This document shows, in pieces, positions 39,023-47,321 of a stretch of DNA of 64,000 nt (positions are counted from its first letter, which is position 1; each line of letters begins with the position of its first letter). A program made the translations under genes and the position numbers. The stretch is from JAGQOZ01 sp041399205. GTDB lineage: Bacteria > Planctomycetota > Planctomycetia > Pirellulales > Pirellulaceae. A model generated the notes under the pieces. That model did no database searches. It was given only the letters and a program-made list of their open reading frames with translations, and had not been told where the DNA came from. Where the stretch lies: contig JAWKTK010000023.1 of NCBI GenBank assembly GCA_041399205.1, forward strand, positions 1 to 64,000, in the 5' to 3' direction.

Positions 39023-40013
39023 ATGCCACGAGAGCCAAAGCCCTGGTTCTGGACAGAACGTAATCAATGGGTTGTCAACATCGATCGCAAGCGGTACTAC
39101 CTGGGCGATGATCGCAAGGCAGCGTTCGAAGAGTTCTACCGCCTGATGCAATTGCCGAAGCCGAAGCGAGTGTCGTCGCATTCCGTGCCGGCGATCATCG
39201 ATCAATTCTTGGAATGGGTGCAGCGGCATCGAGCGCCCGGACACATACGAGTGGTATCGTTCTCGTTGCCAACGTTTCTGCGAAAAGTATCCCGATCTCA
39301 GCGTGCACGAACTCAAACCATTTCATCTGCACGAATGGGTTGATGCGTACGAATTCTCCAAAACAACACGCAGAAACTATCTTCGTGCGGTGAAACGAGC
39401 GTTCGCTTGGGCCACAAAACAGGGCTACATCGATTCGAATCCCATACAACATGTCGAAATGCCCGCGGCACAACGGCGAGAATCCGCAATCAGCAACGAC
39501 GAATTTCGTCGCATCTTGGATCACGTCCCCAATGACGCCCTGCGCGACCTGATTGTGGTCACTCGTCAGACCGGCTGTCGTCCGCAAGAGATCCTGCGAG
39601 TCGAAGCAAGGCACGTTGATTTGAGCAATCAACGCTGGTTCATTCCTGCCAGCGAAGCCAAAGGAAGTCGTGTTCCAAGAATCGTGTATCTGACAGATAT
39701 TGCCTTGGAGATTACCAAGCGGCAAATGCAGCTGTACCCCACAGTCAAGCTCTTTCGGAATACCATGGGGCAGCCATGGACGCCCGATTCGGTGAATTGC
39801 GGTTTCGATCGAATTCGACAGCGAATGGGAAATGAAATCATATCGCGGGATGGTATCGTGATTCCGGACAAGGATATTACGGCGATGATTCCCAAGCTGA
39901 ATCCGGTTCGCATAAAACGGGGCATTGAGATACGCAAAACGCCTGCCGAGCTGCGATGCGAAGCCCAAAGGAAGCTGAAAGCAAAACGGATTCAAGATCT
40001 TGTGCCTCGTTAA
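39023..40013 (+). pseudogene. Tyrosine recombinase (integrase) remnant
   Basis: From ATG 39023: an N-terminal arm (PWFWTERNQWVVNIDRKRYY) and core-binding domain. One base too many in the CCC at 39236-39238 breaks the frame; removing it joins WVQRHRAPD to TYEWYRSRCQRFCEKYPDLS and the rest. The catalytic domain has the first Arg box (TGCRPQEILRVEARHVDL) and the beta-hairpin Lys (EAKGSRVPRIVYL). It stops at TAA 40011-40013 after RKLKAKRIQDLVPR, exactly where relatives go on to the HxxR box and the tyrosine. It therefore lacks catalytic His, Arg and Tyr and cannot be active. It lies next to the tRNA, the usual target of such integrases. Confidence 0.88.
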
Positions 40014-41285
40014 ATGAACGGTCACCGTGGACGAATGGTCGCGACGCGGTTGGTAGCTGGAATCGGGAAAGTAAGTCGCTCGAGGCGTCACTCGTGGGCG
40101 AGCGGACGCACTCGGCAACGGTTCTGCGGTGATACCGGGCAGATCAGAATGCGGCTCGAATTTTTCCGGACTGCGATCGATGTGCTCCATCAACAGCTGA
40201 ATCTCGCGTTGCATGTCGTTACGCAGCGTCTGAATATGCTGGTGCAGGGACACCAGCGCGTTTTGAAGTTCTAACGGAGGACGATCGGACGGCGGCAAAC
40301 GATGTTTGGTGGTGATTTGCATAACTTGCCGAATGCGTTCTACTTGAACAATGACCTGTTTCAGGGCGGCCAGCGTGGGAGGTTTGGCGGCTAGAATTTC
40401 CGTTTCCGCTCGGTACACTTGCCACCGTCGCGATAAGGCCAGATTGACGTCCGCCAGCGACTGATTTTGCGAATAGTCGGCCTCGGCTTCTCGAACCCAA
40501 GCTTGTTCGACCGCCTGAAACGGTTCGTGCGAATCGGCCGCCGCTTGGAAGAAGCGTTCGTGTTGCTGGTGGAGCGAATCGTATTCGGACGGAAACCGGT
40601 CCACTTGCGAAAAGATCTGTTTCGCCTGCAATTCGACTTGGTTCACGCTGGTTGCCGCATCGGTCAGTTCCAGAACCTCTTGACGCTGAACCAGTCGCTG
40701 GAAATCGAGCAACGTTTGATAGTATGAGTTGCGCGCGGTTTCCAAACGTTCCATGGCCGCCGAAGCTGCCTCGGTTGCCGTCGCGGTCGGCACAAGTTGC
40801 TGCCGGACGTTTTCTATCGGTGAGTCAGCCGTCGGTGGAGCGGATTCGGCCAGTTGTCGAACCAGCGACTTCACGTTATCTCGCGCGTAGACGTAGTGTT
40901 CGGGCCGCAAGTTGTAGATCGCCAAGCCTCCGCCAATCAACAGAACCAACGATGTCAATTGCAGCCAAGCGGCTGCGGAAGTCAACGCGTTTCGGAATGA
41001 CTCGGCATCACGACTGAGCATCAAATAGCCGATGACCAAGGCCGAGACGATTTGGCCGATTCGAACGGCTTGGGACTTGGGAAACAGAAACGGAATGGCC
41101 AGCCAGAACAGCACCAGACACCAGAACGGAAGCGGCAACTGTCCCAAGCCATGCCGGCAGCGTGCCACAAGATCTTGGATGTCCGCCAGACAGTCAGACC
41201 ACCATTGATGAAGGCGAACTCGATGGAACCACGCTGCTCCCATCAGCACTGCCAAAACGATTGGTCCGTAATTCGAATTCCACAT
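40014..41285 (-). pseudogene. Membrane protein with long coiled coil, 3' end lost at the integrase junction
   Basis: Starts at ATG 41285 with four membrane segments (about 6-20, 52-69, 77-91 and 108-127) followed by about 270 residues of heptad-rich helix (VRQQLVPTATATEAASAAME; LVQRQEVLELTDAATSVNQV). From about residue 425 the open frame simply reads the antisense strand of the integrase remnant down to 39195, so the true C terminus is gone. It lies 44 bases after a YegI-like kinase gene on the same strand, in one transcript with a VWA gene. A membrane partner or effector for that pair is a guess. Confidence 0.75.
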
Positions 41286-41329
41286 GATTCATTCTCCAGC
41301 AAGGAAAGATGATTGAACGAGCTGGCCAA

Positions 41330-42415
41330 CTACCGAGCGAAGGACTGCCACCATTCGGAAGCCAGCGAAGGAGAGTCCGTATTGCCGCTGGCCCACCAGC
41401 ACCAAAGAATCAGCAACACGACCAGGACAACGAACCAATTGGTACTCGTTTTCGCCTGTGGTTCGCGGCTGCCAACGAAATGGCACGCTGGTGGAGTTCG
41501 ACTTTTTGGTGGTCGTCCCGAATCGGTTCGCAGCGTCGTCAAATGCATCAACGTATCGGCCCATTCGCTGGCCAATGGTCGCTGAGTGCGATCCGTGACG
41601 CCATGAATAAAACAACGTTCGAACAAGTCTCTAAGTTCCGGCTGCAAGCCGGCGTAGGGCAAAGCGAAGGCCGGTGGCTGAACGTCTTGCCGGTTTCCCG
41701 CATACGGATAGGCGCCAGCTTGCATCCGTTCGCAATGAGTGCGATTACTACCGCCACCCAGATCAATGCCATCAAACGGATGAGCTCGCGTGGCCAGCTG
41801 AAACACAATGATGGCCAAGGACCAAGCGTCGGTGTATTGATCTCGTTGATCGGCCACCGCCGTCCAATCGGTTGCTCCCAATAATTCGGGTGCTTGAACA
41901 TCAGGCACCACAGAACCACAGCCGAAAAGCTGGCCTTTATGTCGGAACTGACAGCTGGCCGTATCGACCAACACCACCGGCTCTTGAGCATGGATCAAGA
42001 ACTGTCCCAAATGCAAATCGGGAAACAGATAGCGTTCGGCATGCAGTTCAGCGATCAGCAAACAGATGTCGCGGGCGACGTTGGCCACGTATTGCCGACT
42101 GGCCCACTTGGGAGGCGAAGTCGATGTCAGTTCGGCCGCGACTATCCGGTTCTGAAAGTTCGGCTGTACATAGCCCGTTACGCTACCGCTCTCTTCCACC
42201 ATGTCCAAAGGCCAAGCCACTTGAGCTTGAATCGAATGCGGCGGAAATTGCAGCATAAACTCCAGCTTGGGCTCTAGGTCGGTCGGCGGTTGATGGTAGA
42301 TCTTGGCTAACCAATGCGGTTGTCCATCCACCGTACACTGAAAACCTTCACCGCCCTGTTGCCCGGTGGCTTGTAGTAGAACGTCCAGGTTTTGTTTTCG
42401 AAGGCGAACCGTCAT
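41330..42415 (-). CDS. YegI-like protein kinase with C-terminal membrane anchor
   Basis: 361 residues. The domain follows the atypical kinases found with TerY-type VWA proteins: a glycine-rich strand (GQQGGEGFQCTVDG), the ATP lysine in HWLAKIYH, a catalytic loop FPDLHLGQFLI in which Asp is kept but the usual Asn is Gln, the metal-binding VLVDTASCQ in place of DFG, and a late lobe VPDVQAPELLG to WSLAIIVFQLATRAHPFDG. A single membrane helix (NWFVVLVVLLILWCWWA) ends it. The start overlaps the stop of the VWA gene by four bases. Activity is plausible but loop changes leave pseudokinase as an option. Confidence 0.8.
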   Translation of the reverse strand: MTVRLRKQNLDVLLQATGQQGGEGFQCTVDGQPHWLAKIYHQPPTDLEPKLEFMLQFPPHSIQAQVAWPLDMVEESGSVTGYVQPNFQNRIVAAELTSTSPPKWASRQYVANVARDICLLIAELHAERYLFPDLHLGQFLIHAQEPVVLVDTASCQFRHKGQLFGCGSVVPDVQAPELLGATDWTAVADQRDQYTDAWSLAIIVFQLATRAHPFDGIDLGGGSNRTHCERMQAGAYPYAGNRQDVQPPAFALPYAGLQPELRDLFERCFIHGVTDRTQRPLASEWADTLMHLTTLRTDSGRPPKSRTPPACHFVGSREPQAKTSTNWFVVLVVLLILWCWWASGNTDSPSLASEWWQSFAR

Positions 42416-43070
42416 TGCGGTGACTCCTCGGAGGACGACGGACCGTCGATCTGCGGAAGTCGGCGAAAGGTCGTCTCCGTTGGCGAAGCAGACTTATCAT
42501 CGTTGTCCGGCTTCGGAACGAAACGCACCATGCGTTGCGCTTGTTGCGTTTGCTGTTCAATCAGCAAGGGGACACTTGGTTCGTATCCCAATTGACTTTG
42601 GCTAGACACCGATATGGCCCCGGCCAGACTCCGAAAAAACTGAGCAAAATCGAACTGATCCAGGCAAATGGCTGGCGTATGGAACACGCGTTGCAGCGTG
42701 CCGGCATGCTCTGGGTCGACAGCAATCGGCAGCACTTCAAAGCGCTCATCACGTTGCATTCGAACCAAGCGAGCCACCGGATCATCAAGACAGTCGGTTG
42801 CTTCGCCATCGGTTAGCAAGACCATCACGCCGGGACGCACGCCAATGCCGTTTCGACGCAGCAAGTCGACACGTTGTTCGAATCGATCCAGCACCGTGTT
42901 GATGGTGTGGCCCAAGTTCGTATATCCGCTGGTGACGACCGGTAACCCTCGCTGCATGTAGTGCGCTGCCGGAGCGAAATCTTGCCCTTTGATATACGTC
43001 GCGAAATGGTAGTAACCGATTTCCACGGCGTCTCGCGTCATTGTCCGCCCATTTGTGGAACCGTTGGACG
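42412..43070 (-). pseudogene. VWA-domain protein (TerY/YegL-like), 5' end broken
   Basis: The body (DAVEIGYYHFATYIKG to VMVLLTDGEATDCLDDPVAR and IAVDPEHAGTLQRVF) is a von Willebrand A domain with the second metal-site motif TDGE. The first MIDAS motif DxSxS is not found: a one-base gap near 43035 separates TRDAVEIG from GGKRKRELIVQRFHKWADND in another frame, and before that the frame meets a stop. ATG at 43041 would give 209 residues without the MIDAS start. TerY-type proteins work with a kinase and often a PP2C phosphatase in tellurite-type or phage-related signalling; the kinase is the next gene here. Confidence 0.75.
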
Positions 43071-43071
43071 A

Positions 43072-43311
43072 TCAATTCGCGTTTTCGTTTACCGCCCGAC
43101 TATCGCCCTCTTCGGCAACCGCAACCAATGTTTCGTGGGCCGATGAGGCAAACCGGATACCCTTGGACTTCGATTTCGCCACGGCTTCCAGGTCTTGGCA
43201 CTTCTTAACGGCCAACCATTCAGACAGCGAAAAGTTCTCTATCGTCATGGAGCCGTTGCCGATCGTAACCCGCTTCAGGCAATCAGCGACGCTTTCGATA
43301 GTCACGGACAT
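43072..43311 (-). CDS. Small unknown protein upstream of the VWA gene
   Basis: 79 residues from ATG 43311 (MSVTIESVADCLKRVTIGNG, IENFSLSEWLAVKKCQDLEA). Composition looks coding, and it sits directly before the VWA fragment on the same strand, but I recognise no family. It might be the disrupted start of the VWA gene region or a partner. Low certainty. Confidence 0.35.
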   Translation of the reverse strand: MSVTIESVADCLKRVTIGNGSMTIENFSLSEWLAVKKCQDLEAVAKSKSKGIRFASSAHETLVAVAEEGDSRAVNENAN

Positions 43312-43587
43312 AATAGAAACGCCTTGGGGACGATCCCAAGGGGGCCCGCAACACACGACGAGACAACAACGGCCAAGGCGCATTTGGAGCTCGGCAAAGC
43401 CGCTGTTAAATATTTGGAGCGAGCTTGATTAGAAGAGAAAGAAATGACTAGTCGGACCGGCGTGAGAGAGGCCCTGCCGTCGTTACGCCGGCGCAGAACC
43501 GTTGCATCCGGATAGAACGTTCCCATGGACCGAGCACGAGCAAGTGACTTAACGCAAGTCAAAACGGCCGACCGAGTGCTTCGTGTC

Positions 43588-43980
43588 CTATGGTTTGTTC
43601 GTCGATTGTATCATGTATTGTGCAGCGTTCTTGCGGAATTCTTCGACCTCATCGTTAGTTGGAACGTGGTCAAATTCCATCGAAAATTCTCCCCACGTCC
43701 AGAGTTGCTGCCAACAATATCGGTCAACATGAAAGTATACAGGCTTCAGCGTGTAGCTATCGTCGTTCTTGATCAATACGGTATTCGAAATGATATCCGG
43801 CAGGTCACTCGTATATCTAGCTCCACCGACGAATCTTGGAAACGTTGTTAGCCTGAGGTCGGAAACTAACGCACTGACAGGATTCTGATGTCTTCGGTGA
43901 AGGATGGTGCCACGCCAGCAAAGCAGTGCCGAAACCGTTACAAGGGTGAAAAGCGTTTTCAGCCGGTATCTGTATCGCAT
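43588..43980 (-). CDS. Small membrane-anchored hypothetical protein
   Basis: 130 residues from ATG 43980. It starts MRYRYRLKTLFTLVTVSALL, the RFSLRTLL-type basic stretch plus membrane helix seen at the start of many small planctomycete proteins. The rest is soluble (YFHVDRYCWQQLWTWGEFSM) and of unknown function. Confidence 0.65.
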   Translation of the reverse strand: MRYRYRLKTLFTLVTVSALLCWRGTILHRRHQNPVSALVSDLRLTTFPRFVGGARYTSDLPDIISNTVLIKNDDSYTLKPVYFHVDRYCWQQLWTWGEFSMEFDHVPTNDEVEEFRKNAAQYMIQSTNKP

Positions 43981-44092
43981 TTTTATGCCGACCCAAAAAA
44001 GATTGGTGCCTACAAGGTCTAATGTTTCATCATGGACGCATCGAATCGACGAACGGACGCCGTAACCCAGCGGCGACGAAAGATTTTTCATT

Positions 44093-44548
44093 TCAAAACC
44101 GCCCGGCTTCGCCGCTTCGGTTCACGGCATTGTTCGTCGGCGATCCTAAAGTTGGTTTGGAGCCTTTCTTCCCCTTTGGTTTCGACGACATCTTGTCCCG
44201 GCACTGTTTCACTCTGAATTTCACGATTTTCTTGATCAGATTGTACGGGATTGGCGAGTCGAGGGGAAACTGAACCGATCCCTTGGCGCTGTTGTAGGCG
44301 GAAAGGGCGTCCTTGAATTGCTCGATTCCGGACGGCGTCGGATAGAAGCCGATGTGCTTTGCAAACGCCGCAAAATGGACGAGATTTCCGCCCAGCACAA
44401 AAGTCGGAATCTGGTACTTGATGGCTTCCTCGGCGTCGGGCGCGGCGTCGCTGATGATGTGCCGGATATTCTGAAGAATCTCTTGTACGTCCTCGGGAAA
44501 GCCGGAGATATACGCGTCAATGGTAGGCGTTGGAGATTTCGGTTTCAT
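44093..44548 (-). CDS. DUF1801 (YdhG-type) protein
   Basis: 151 residues if begun at ATG 44548; an ATG 21 bases earlier is possible. DUF1801 is recognisable in TIDAYISGFPEDVQEILQNI, APDAEEAIKYQIPTFVLGG and AAFAKHIGFYPTPSGIEQF. Some members have been called iron chaperones, but no biochemical role is secure. The C terminus is basic (KPKGKKGSKP). The gene is independent of its neighbours. Confidence 0.88.
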   Translation of the reverse strand: MKPKSPTPTIDAYISGFPEDVQEILQNIRHIISDAAPDAEEAIKYQIPTFVLGGNLVHFAAFAKHIGFYPTPSGIEQFKDALSAYNSAKGSVQFPLDSPIPYNLIKKIVKFRVKQCRDKMSSKPKGKKGSKPTLGSPTNNAVNRSGEAGRF

Positions 44549-44728
44549 ATGCACGTGAGTTAGTGGCATGGCCGACGAACTTGTTCTTATCTCGCCGAAT
44601 TCGCGGATAAATAGTTATCTTTCGAATGTTTAGTCCCTTTCTGGCGCGAAGTCAACTGGCCGTGTAGGTAGGCTTGATTCGCCGGCGTTTTTTCCGGGGT
44701 TCCCTTGATACCTTGACCGGCCGAAGGC

Positions 44729-44962
44729 CTAGGCCAAGCGGCCAAGCATGGCTTGGGCCACAAGGCACATTACCAAACAGTCGCCAACGTGGTTGTCGGG
44801 CCGCCCAGGTCTTTTTCGCCATTCGTCCACGGTCCGGTCGGTCTTTTCCACGTAGACGCGTTCCGGATATTCGGCGTCGGTATGGTCCACAAACATTTGG
44901 TGGAAGGTGAGATTCTTGCCCTTCCAAAGCGACCAAGACCCCACGTCATGCAAGGCCGCCAA
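44729..44962 (-). pseudogene. Possible phage terminase large-subunit C-terminal fragment
   Basis: The last 35 residues, RTVDEWRKRPGRPDNHVGDC and LVMCLVAQAMLG, resemble the end of GpA-type terminases (W....G.pDNH..DC.vg..vaA). Nothing upstream in this frame adds a nuclease or ATPase domain, so at most it is a remnant. Given the nearby tRNA and integrase remnant, a decayed prophage is conceivable. Confidence 0.35.
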
Positions 44963-45035
44963 AAAAGCCTTGTGGAATAGAGAAAAGGGATCTTGGTACG
45001 TTCCTGGAACCTTTTTATCTGCTTGTCATGTTGAT

Positions 45036-45590
45036 TCAGTTCGAGGGTCGGGCGGCGTCTGTGTATTTCCGAAAATTTGCGACAGCCGTTGGGTTCACGT
45101 TGAAACCGATTGTGCTAAAGTCGCCATCAGCTTCGAAGACCCGTTTCCATTCCGCAAGTCCGAATTGAAGATTACGAGAGAATGATGCACCGACTTGACC
45201 GGACGGGGAAATCGTAATCGTGCTGACTTCCGCCAAATAGAACTGCGGTTCGCCAATCACGAAGCCAGATGATTCGGATTCGATACTGACGGGAACCTGC
45301 ATTGTAAGTTCGTAGCGGTCTCCAAAGTGCGCGACAGAATTGAACAGTGGAGCATTGTTGGGCCCATACGTGATGAAGTGTCGACAATCGCAAAACGTTC
45401 GCTCCAATTGTTGTGCGTGCTCAATCTGGGCAACACCCTTGGCCGCGAATTCTTGGTGGTCACGGACCTTGTCGTTTCCGAAGCCGATGTAGACGCCGAA
45501 ATAGAGCAATGCCCAGACGGCGGGTGTCACGACCAACACTATGATGCCGACAACCGCGACTAGAACCAAATTGGTTTTACGACCTCGCAC
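45036..45590 (-). CDS. Hypothetical membrane protein
   Basis: 184 residues with one strong membrane helix (NLVLVAVVGIIVLVVTPAVW, about 7-35). The soluble part has CDCRHFITYGPNNAPLFNS and VIGEPQFYLAEVSTITISP. Its start overlaps by 14 bases with the end of the SUMF1-like gene, so they are co-transcribed. No family recognised. Confidence 0.6.
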   Translation of the reverse strand: MRGRKTNLVLVAVVGIIVLVVTPAVWALLYFGVYIGFGNDKVRDHQEFAAKGVAQIEHAQQLERTFCDCRHFITYGPNNAPLFNSVAHFGDRYELTMQVPVSIESESSGFVIGEPQFYLAEVSTITISPSGQVGASFSRNLQFGLAEWKRVFEADGDFSTIGFNVNPTAVANFRKYTDAARPSN

Positions 45591-46404
45591 GCGGTACTAC
45601 TCCGCTTGATGTTCCATTTTGGCTGTCGGCGGCTCCGCGTTCATGCCGTTGGTGTCCGCCATTCTTTGAATGCGCAGGTTTGGCCACCAAGACAAACCGG
45701 CCAACGATGATTTCGTTGAGACCATCGTCACCATCCGGATTCCCTGTAGTAAATTGATCACATCTGCACGGCGGCTTCTCTCGGTCATCGTAGGCACCTG
45801 CCCAATGATCCAACTTTCCCAGAAACAAGCCCGGTACATCTGCGCATTCGGCATCATAATTCATGAAACCATCGATCCCGTACTTGTTCGGTCGAATGGA
45901 ATCGGTTGAGTCAATTGTGGACTTAGCGCCTTCGCCAGGGCACGTTTGGTCGTAGCCGTTCATGCATGCGAATGCCCATTCGTCCTGACTTGGCAACCGG
46001 TAGTCGTACCGAGTGTCGAACTTGGAGAGTGCCTCGCCGTACCGAAATGCCTCACGCCACTCCGACGGATATCCACTGTTGTAATGCCAGTCGATTGTTT
46101 CGTAGGTTCCATTTCCAAAAGCAGCTTTGCGAAACGCCTCATGCTGCTCCCAGGTCAATTCGGTTTCCTGCAGATAGTAAGATTTCTTCGGAAACGAGTC
46201 TTTGTGATCGGCACGGGTTGCGTCAATCGCTACAAGGCAAAACGTCATTCCAAACTGGTTCGTAATCCTCGCTGGCATTGCCTGTGCTGCCCCAGCGAAC
46301 GGAGTCTGAGTAGCTTGGGCTACGGCTTGTTTACTGTCGCCTCCACTCGGTTTGCATCCGACCACTACGAGACTAAGAATCGCGAGTATTCGATAAGCTT
46401 TCAT
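45577..46404 (-). CDS. Lipoprotein with divergent SUMF1/FGE-like domain
   Basis: 275 residues from ATG 46404, which places a lipobox (LVVVGC) at the right distance; an upstream start would add 37 residues before the signal. The domain follows the formylglycine-generating pattern: QETELTWEQHEAFRKAAFG, YDYRLPSQDEWAFACMNG (RLP..EWE.A), and NKYGIDGFMNYDAECADV, ending GRFVLVAKP in place of the usual GFR.V. The core is shorter and the oxidising cysteine pair of true FGE is not seen, so a structural or binding role is more likely than sulfatase activation. Confidence 0.7.
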   Translation of the reverse strand: MKAYRILAILSLVVVGCKPSGGDSKQAVAQATQTPFAGAAQAMPARITNQFGMTFCLVAIDATRADHKDSFPKKSYYLQETELTWEQHEAFRKAAFGNGTYETIDWHYNSGYPSEWREAFRYGEALSKFDTRYDYRLPSQDEWAFACMNGYDQTCPGEGAKSTIDSTDSIRPNKYGIDGFMNYDAECADVPGLFLGKLDHWAGAYDDREKPPCRCDQFTTGNPDGDDGLNEIIVGRFVLVAKPAHSKNGGHQRHERGAADSQNGTSSGVVPRARS

Positions 46405-46519
46405 ACGAATCGCACATTTCTCCGTCGAATAACGGTAACGATCCCATGGTCGCCGCGAATGACAACCCACTTCATCAAAAGAAACTCGGCGACTCACGTG
46501 CATTGTCGCCGTCATTGAA

Positions 46520-46999
46520 TCAGTTTAGGTATTGTAGCATCGCGTTGCCCTTGGCAGCGGCATCGAGATAGTAGTCTCGCAACGTGTCGTACCAGGATAG
46601 CAAGTAGTCCAAATCTTCGTCGCCACTCCATATCTGCGGATAGATGTCATTCGCAGTAAGTGCGGCAGCGTCATACCGTTTGCCGAATTCGTCACTCGGT
46701 AAACTGCTTAAGGCGTCGGCGACAGCAGCTACTTCGGCAGCAGTCAGGTAGCGAGCAGGACCGTAGCCTACGTCGTCACCAACCGTTTTAGTGGCAAATA
46801 TGACGTCCGAGAAAGGTGGTGTGCCCTCGTATTGTTGGCCGGTCAACATAAAGTGAATACCGTGCCACGCCTTGTCAATGTCGATACCAGAGTCGTCGTC
46901 ACCATCCCGGTATAGCAAGTCTTCAATCGACTCGGGAGCTGCGATAAGCTCATTTAGCTGCTGGGGAGTCACCTGTAGGAAATTGCCAATCATTGACAT
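46520..46999 (-). CDS. DUF1877 (YfbM-type) protein
   Basis: 159 residues. The opening SMIGNFLQVTPQQLNELIAA and the sequence DIDKAWHGIHFMLTGQQYEG, GYGPARYLTAAEVAAVADAL are diagnostic for DUF1877. These soluble proteins occur in accessory gene clusters with SMI1/KNR4-like immunity proteins, but no activity is known. A 98-residue frame lies 25 bases upstream on the same strand. Confidence 0.92.
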   Translation of the reverse strand: MSMIGNFLQVTPQQLNELIAAPESIEDLLYRDGDDDSGIDIDKAWHGIHFMLTGQQYEGTPPFSDVIFATKTVGDDVGYGPARYLTAAEVAAVADALSSLPSDEFGKRYDAAALTANDIYPQIWSGDEDLDYLLSWYDTLRDYYLDAAAKGNAMLQYLN

Positions 47000-47024
47000 G
47001 TTACGTGACCAATCAGTTTGGGTT

Positions 47025-47321
47025 TTAGAACGGCGTCCTATCTGGATCGGCGAATGGCGGGATCAACCAGTAGAGCCGGTTATGCCAAGATTCTACTTTA
47101 ATGTCTTTCGGGAACGGACTCAACACACTCGTCCATTCGTCGACAAAATCCTCGTCCACAACCCGAGAACCTTGCGCGAAGAACCGTTGCACCTCGGACG
47201 CCAGGCGGCAGCCAGGAATCAGGCAGTTGCCTGTGTATTCCCTATTGGCTGCCGCCAAATTTATTGGCGTACCGCTGTCAAAACCAAGGCAAACGCTGTT
47301 CGCCATTCGCTTGGCCCACAT
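47025..47321 (-). CDS. Hypothetical protein upstream of DUF1877
   Basis: 98 residues (AASEVQRFFAQGSRVV-like middle, then FVDEWTSVLSPFPKDIKVES and LYWLIPPFADPDRTPF). The start is not ATG (GTG at 47321) and lacks a good ribosome site. Composition and its position 25 bases before the DUF1877 gene favour a real, perhaps N-terminally cut, gene. No family recognised. Confidence 0.4.
   Translation of the reverse strand: MWAKRMANSVCLGFDSGTPINLAAANREYTGNCLIPGCRLASEVQRFFAQGSRVVDEDFVDEWTSVLSPFPKDIKVESWHNRLYWLIPPFADPDRTPF

Noticed and set aside
39195..40013. Genuine 696-residue membrane protein ending at 39195
   Set aside because: The last 270 residues are the antisense of a clear integrase and have no membrane-protein or coiled-coil character.
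45036..46404. True formylglycine-generating enzyme for sulfatases
   Set aside because: The SUMF1-like domain lacks the cysteine pair needed for oxidation and is a short lipoprotein.
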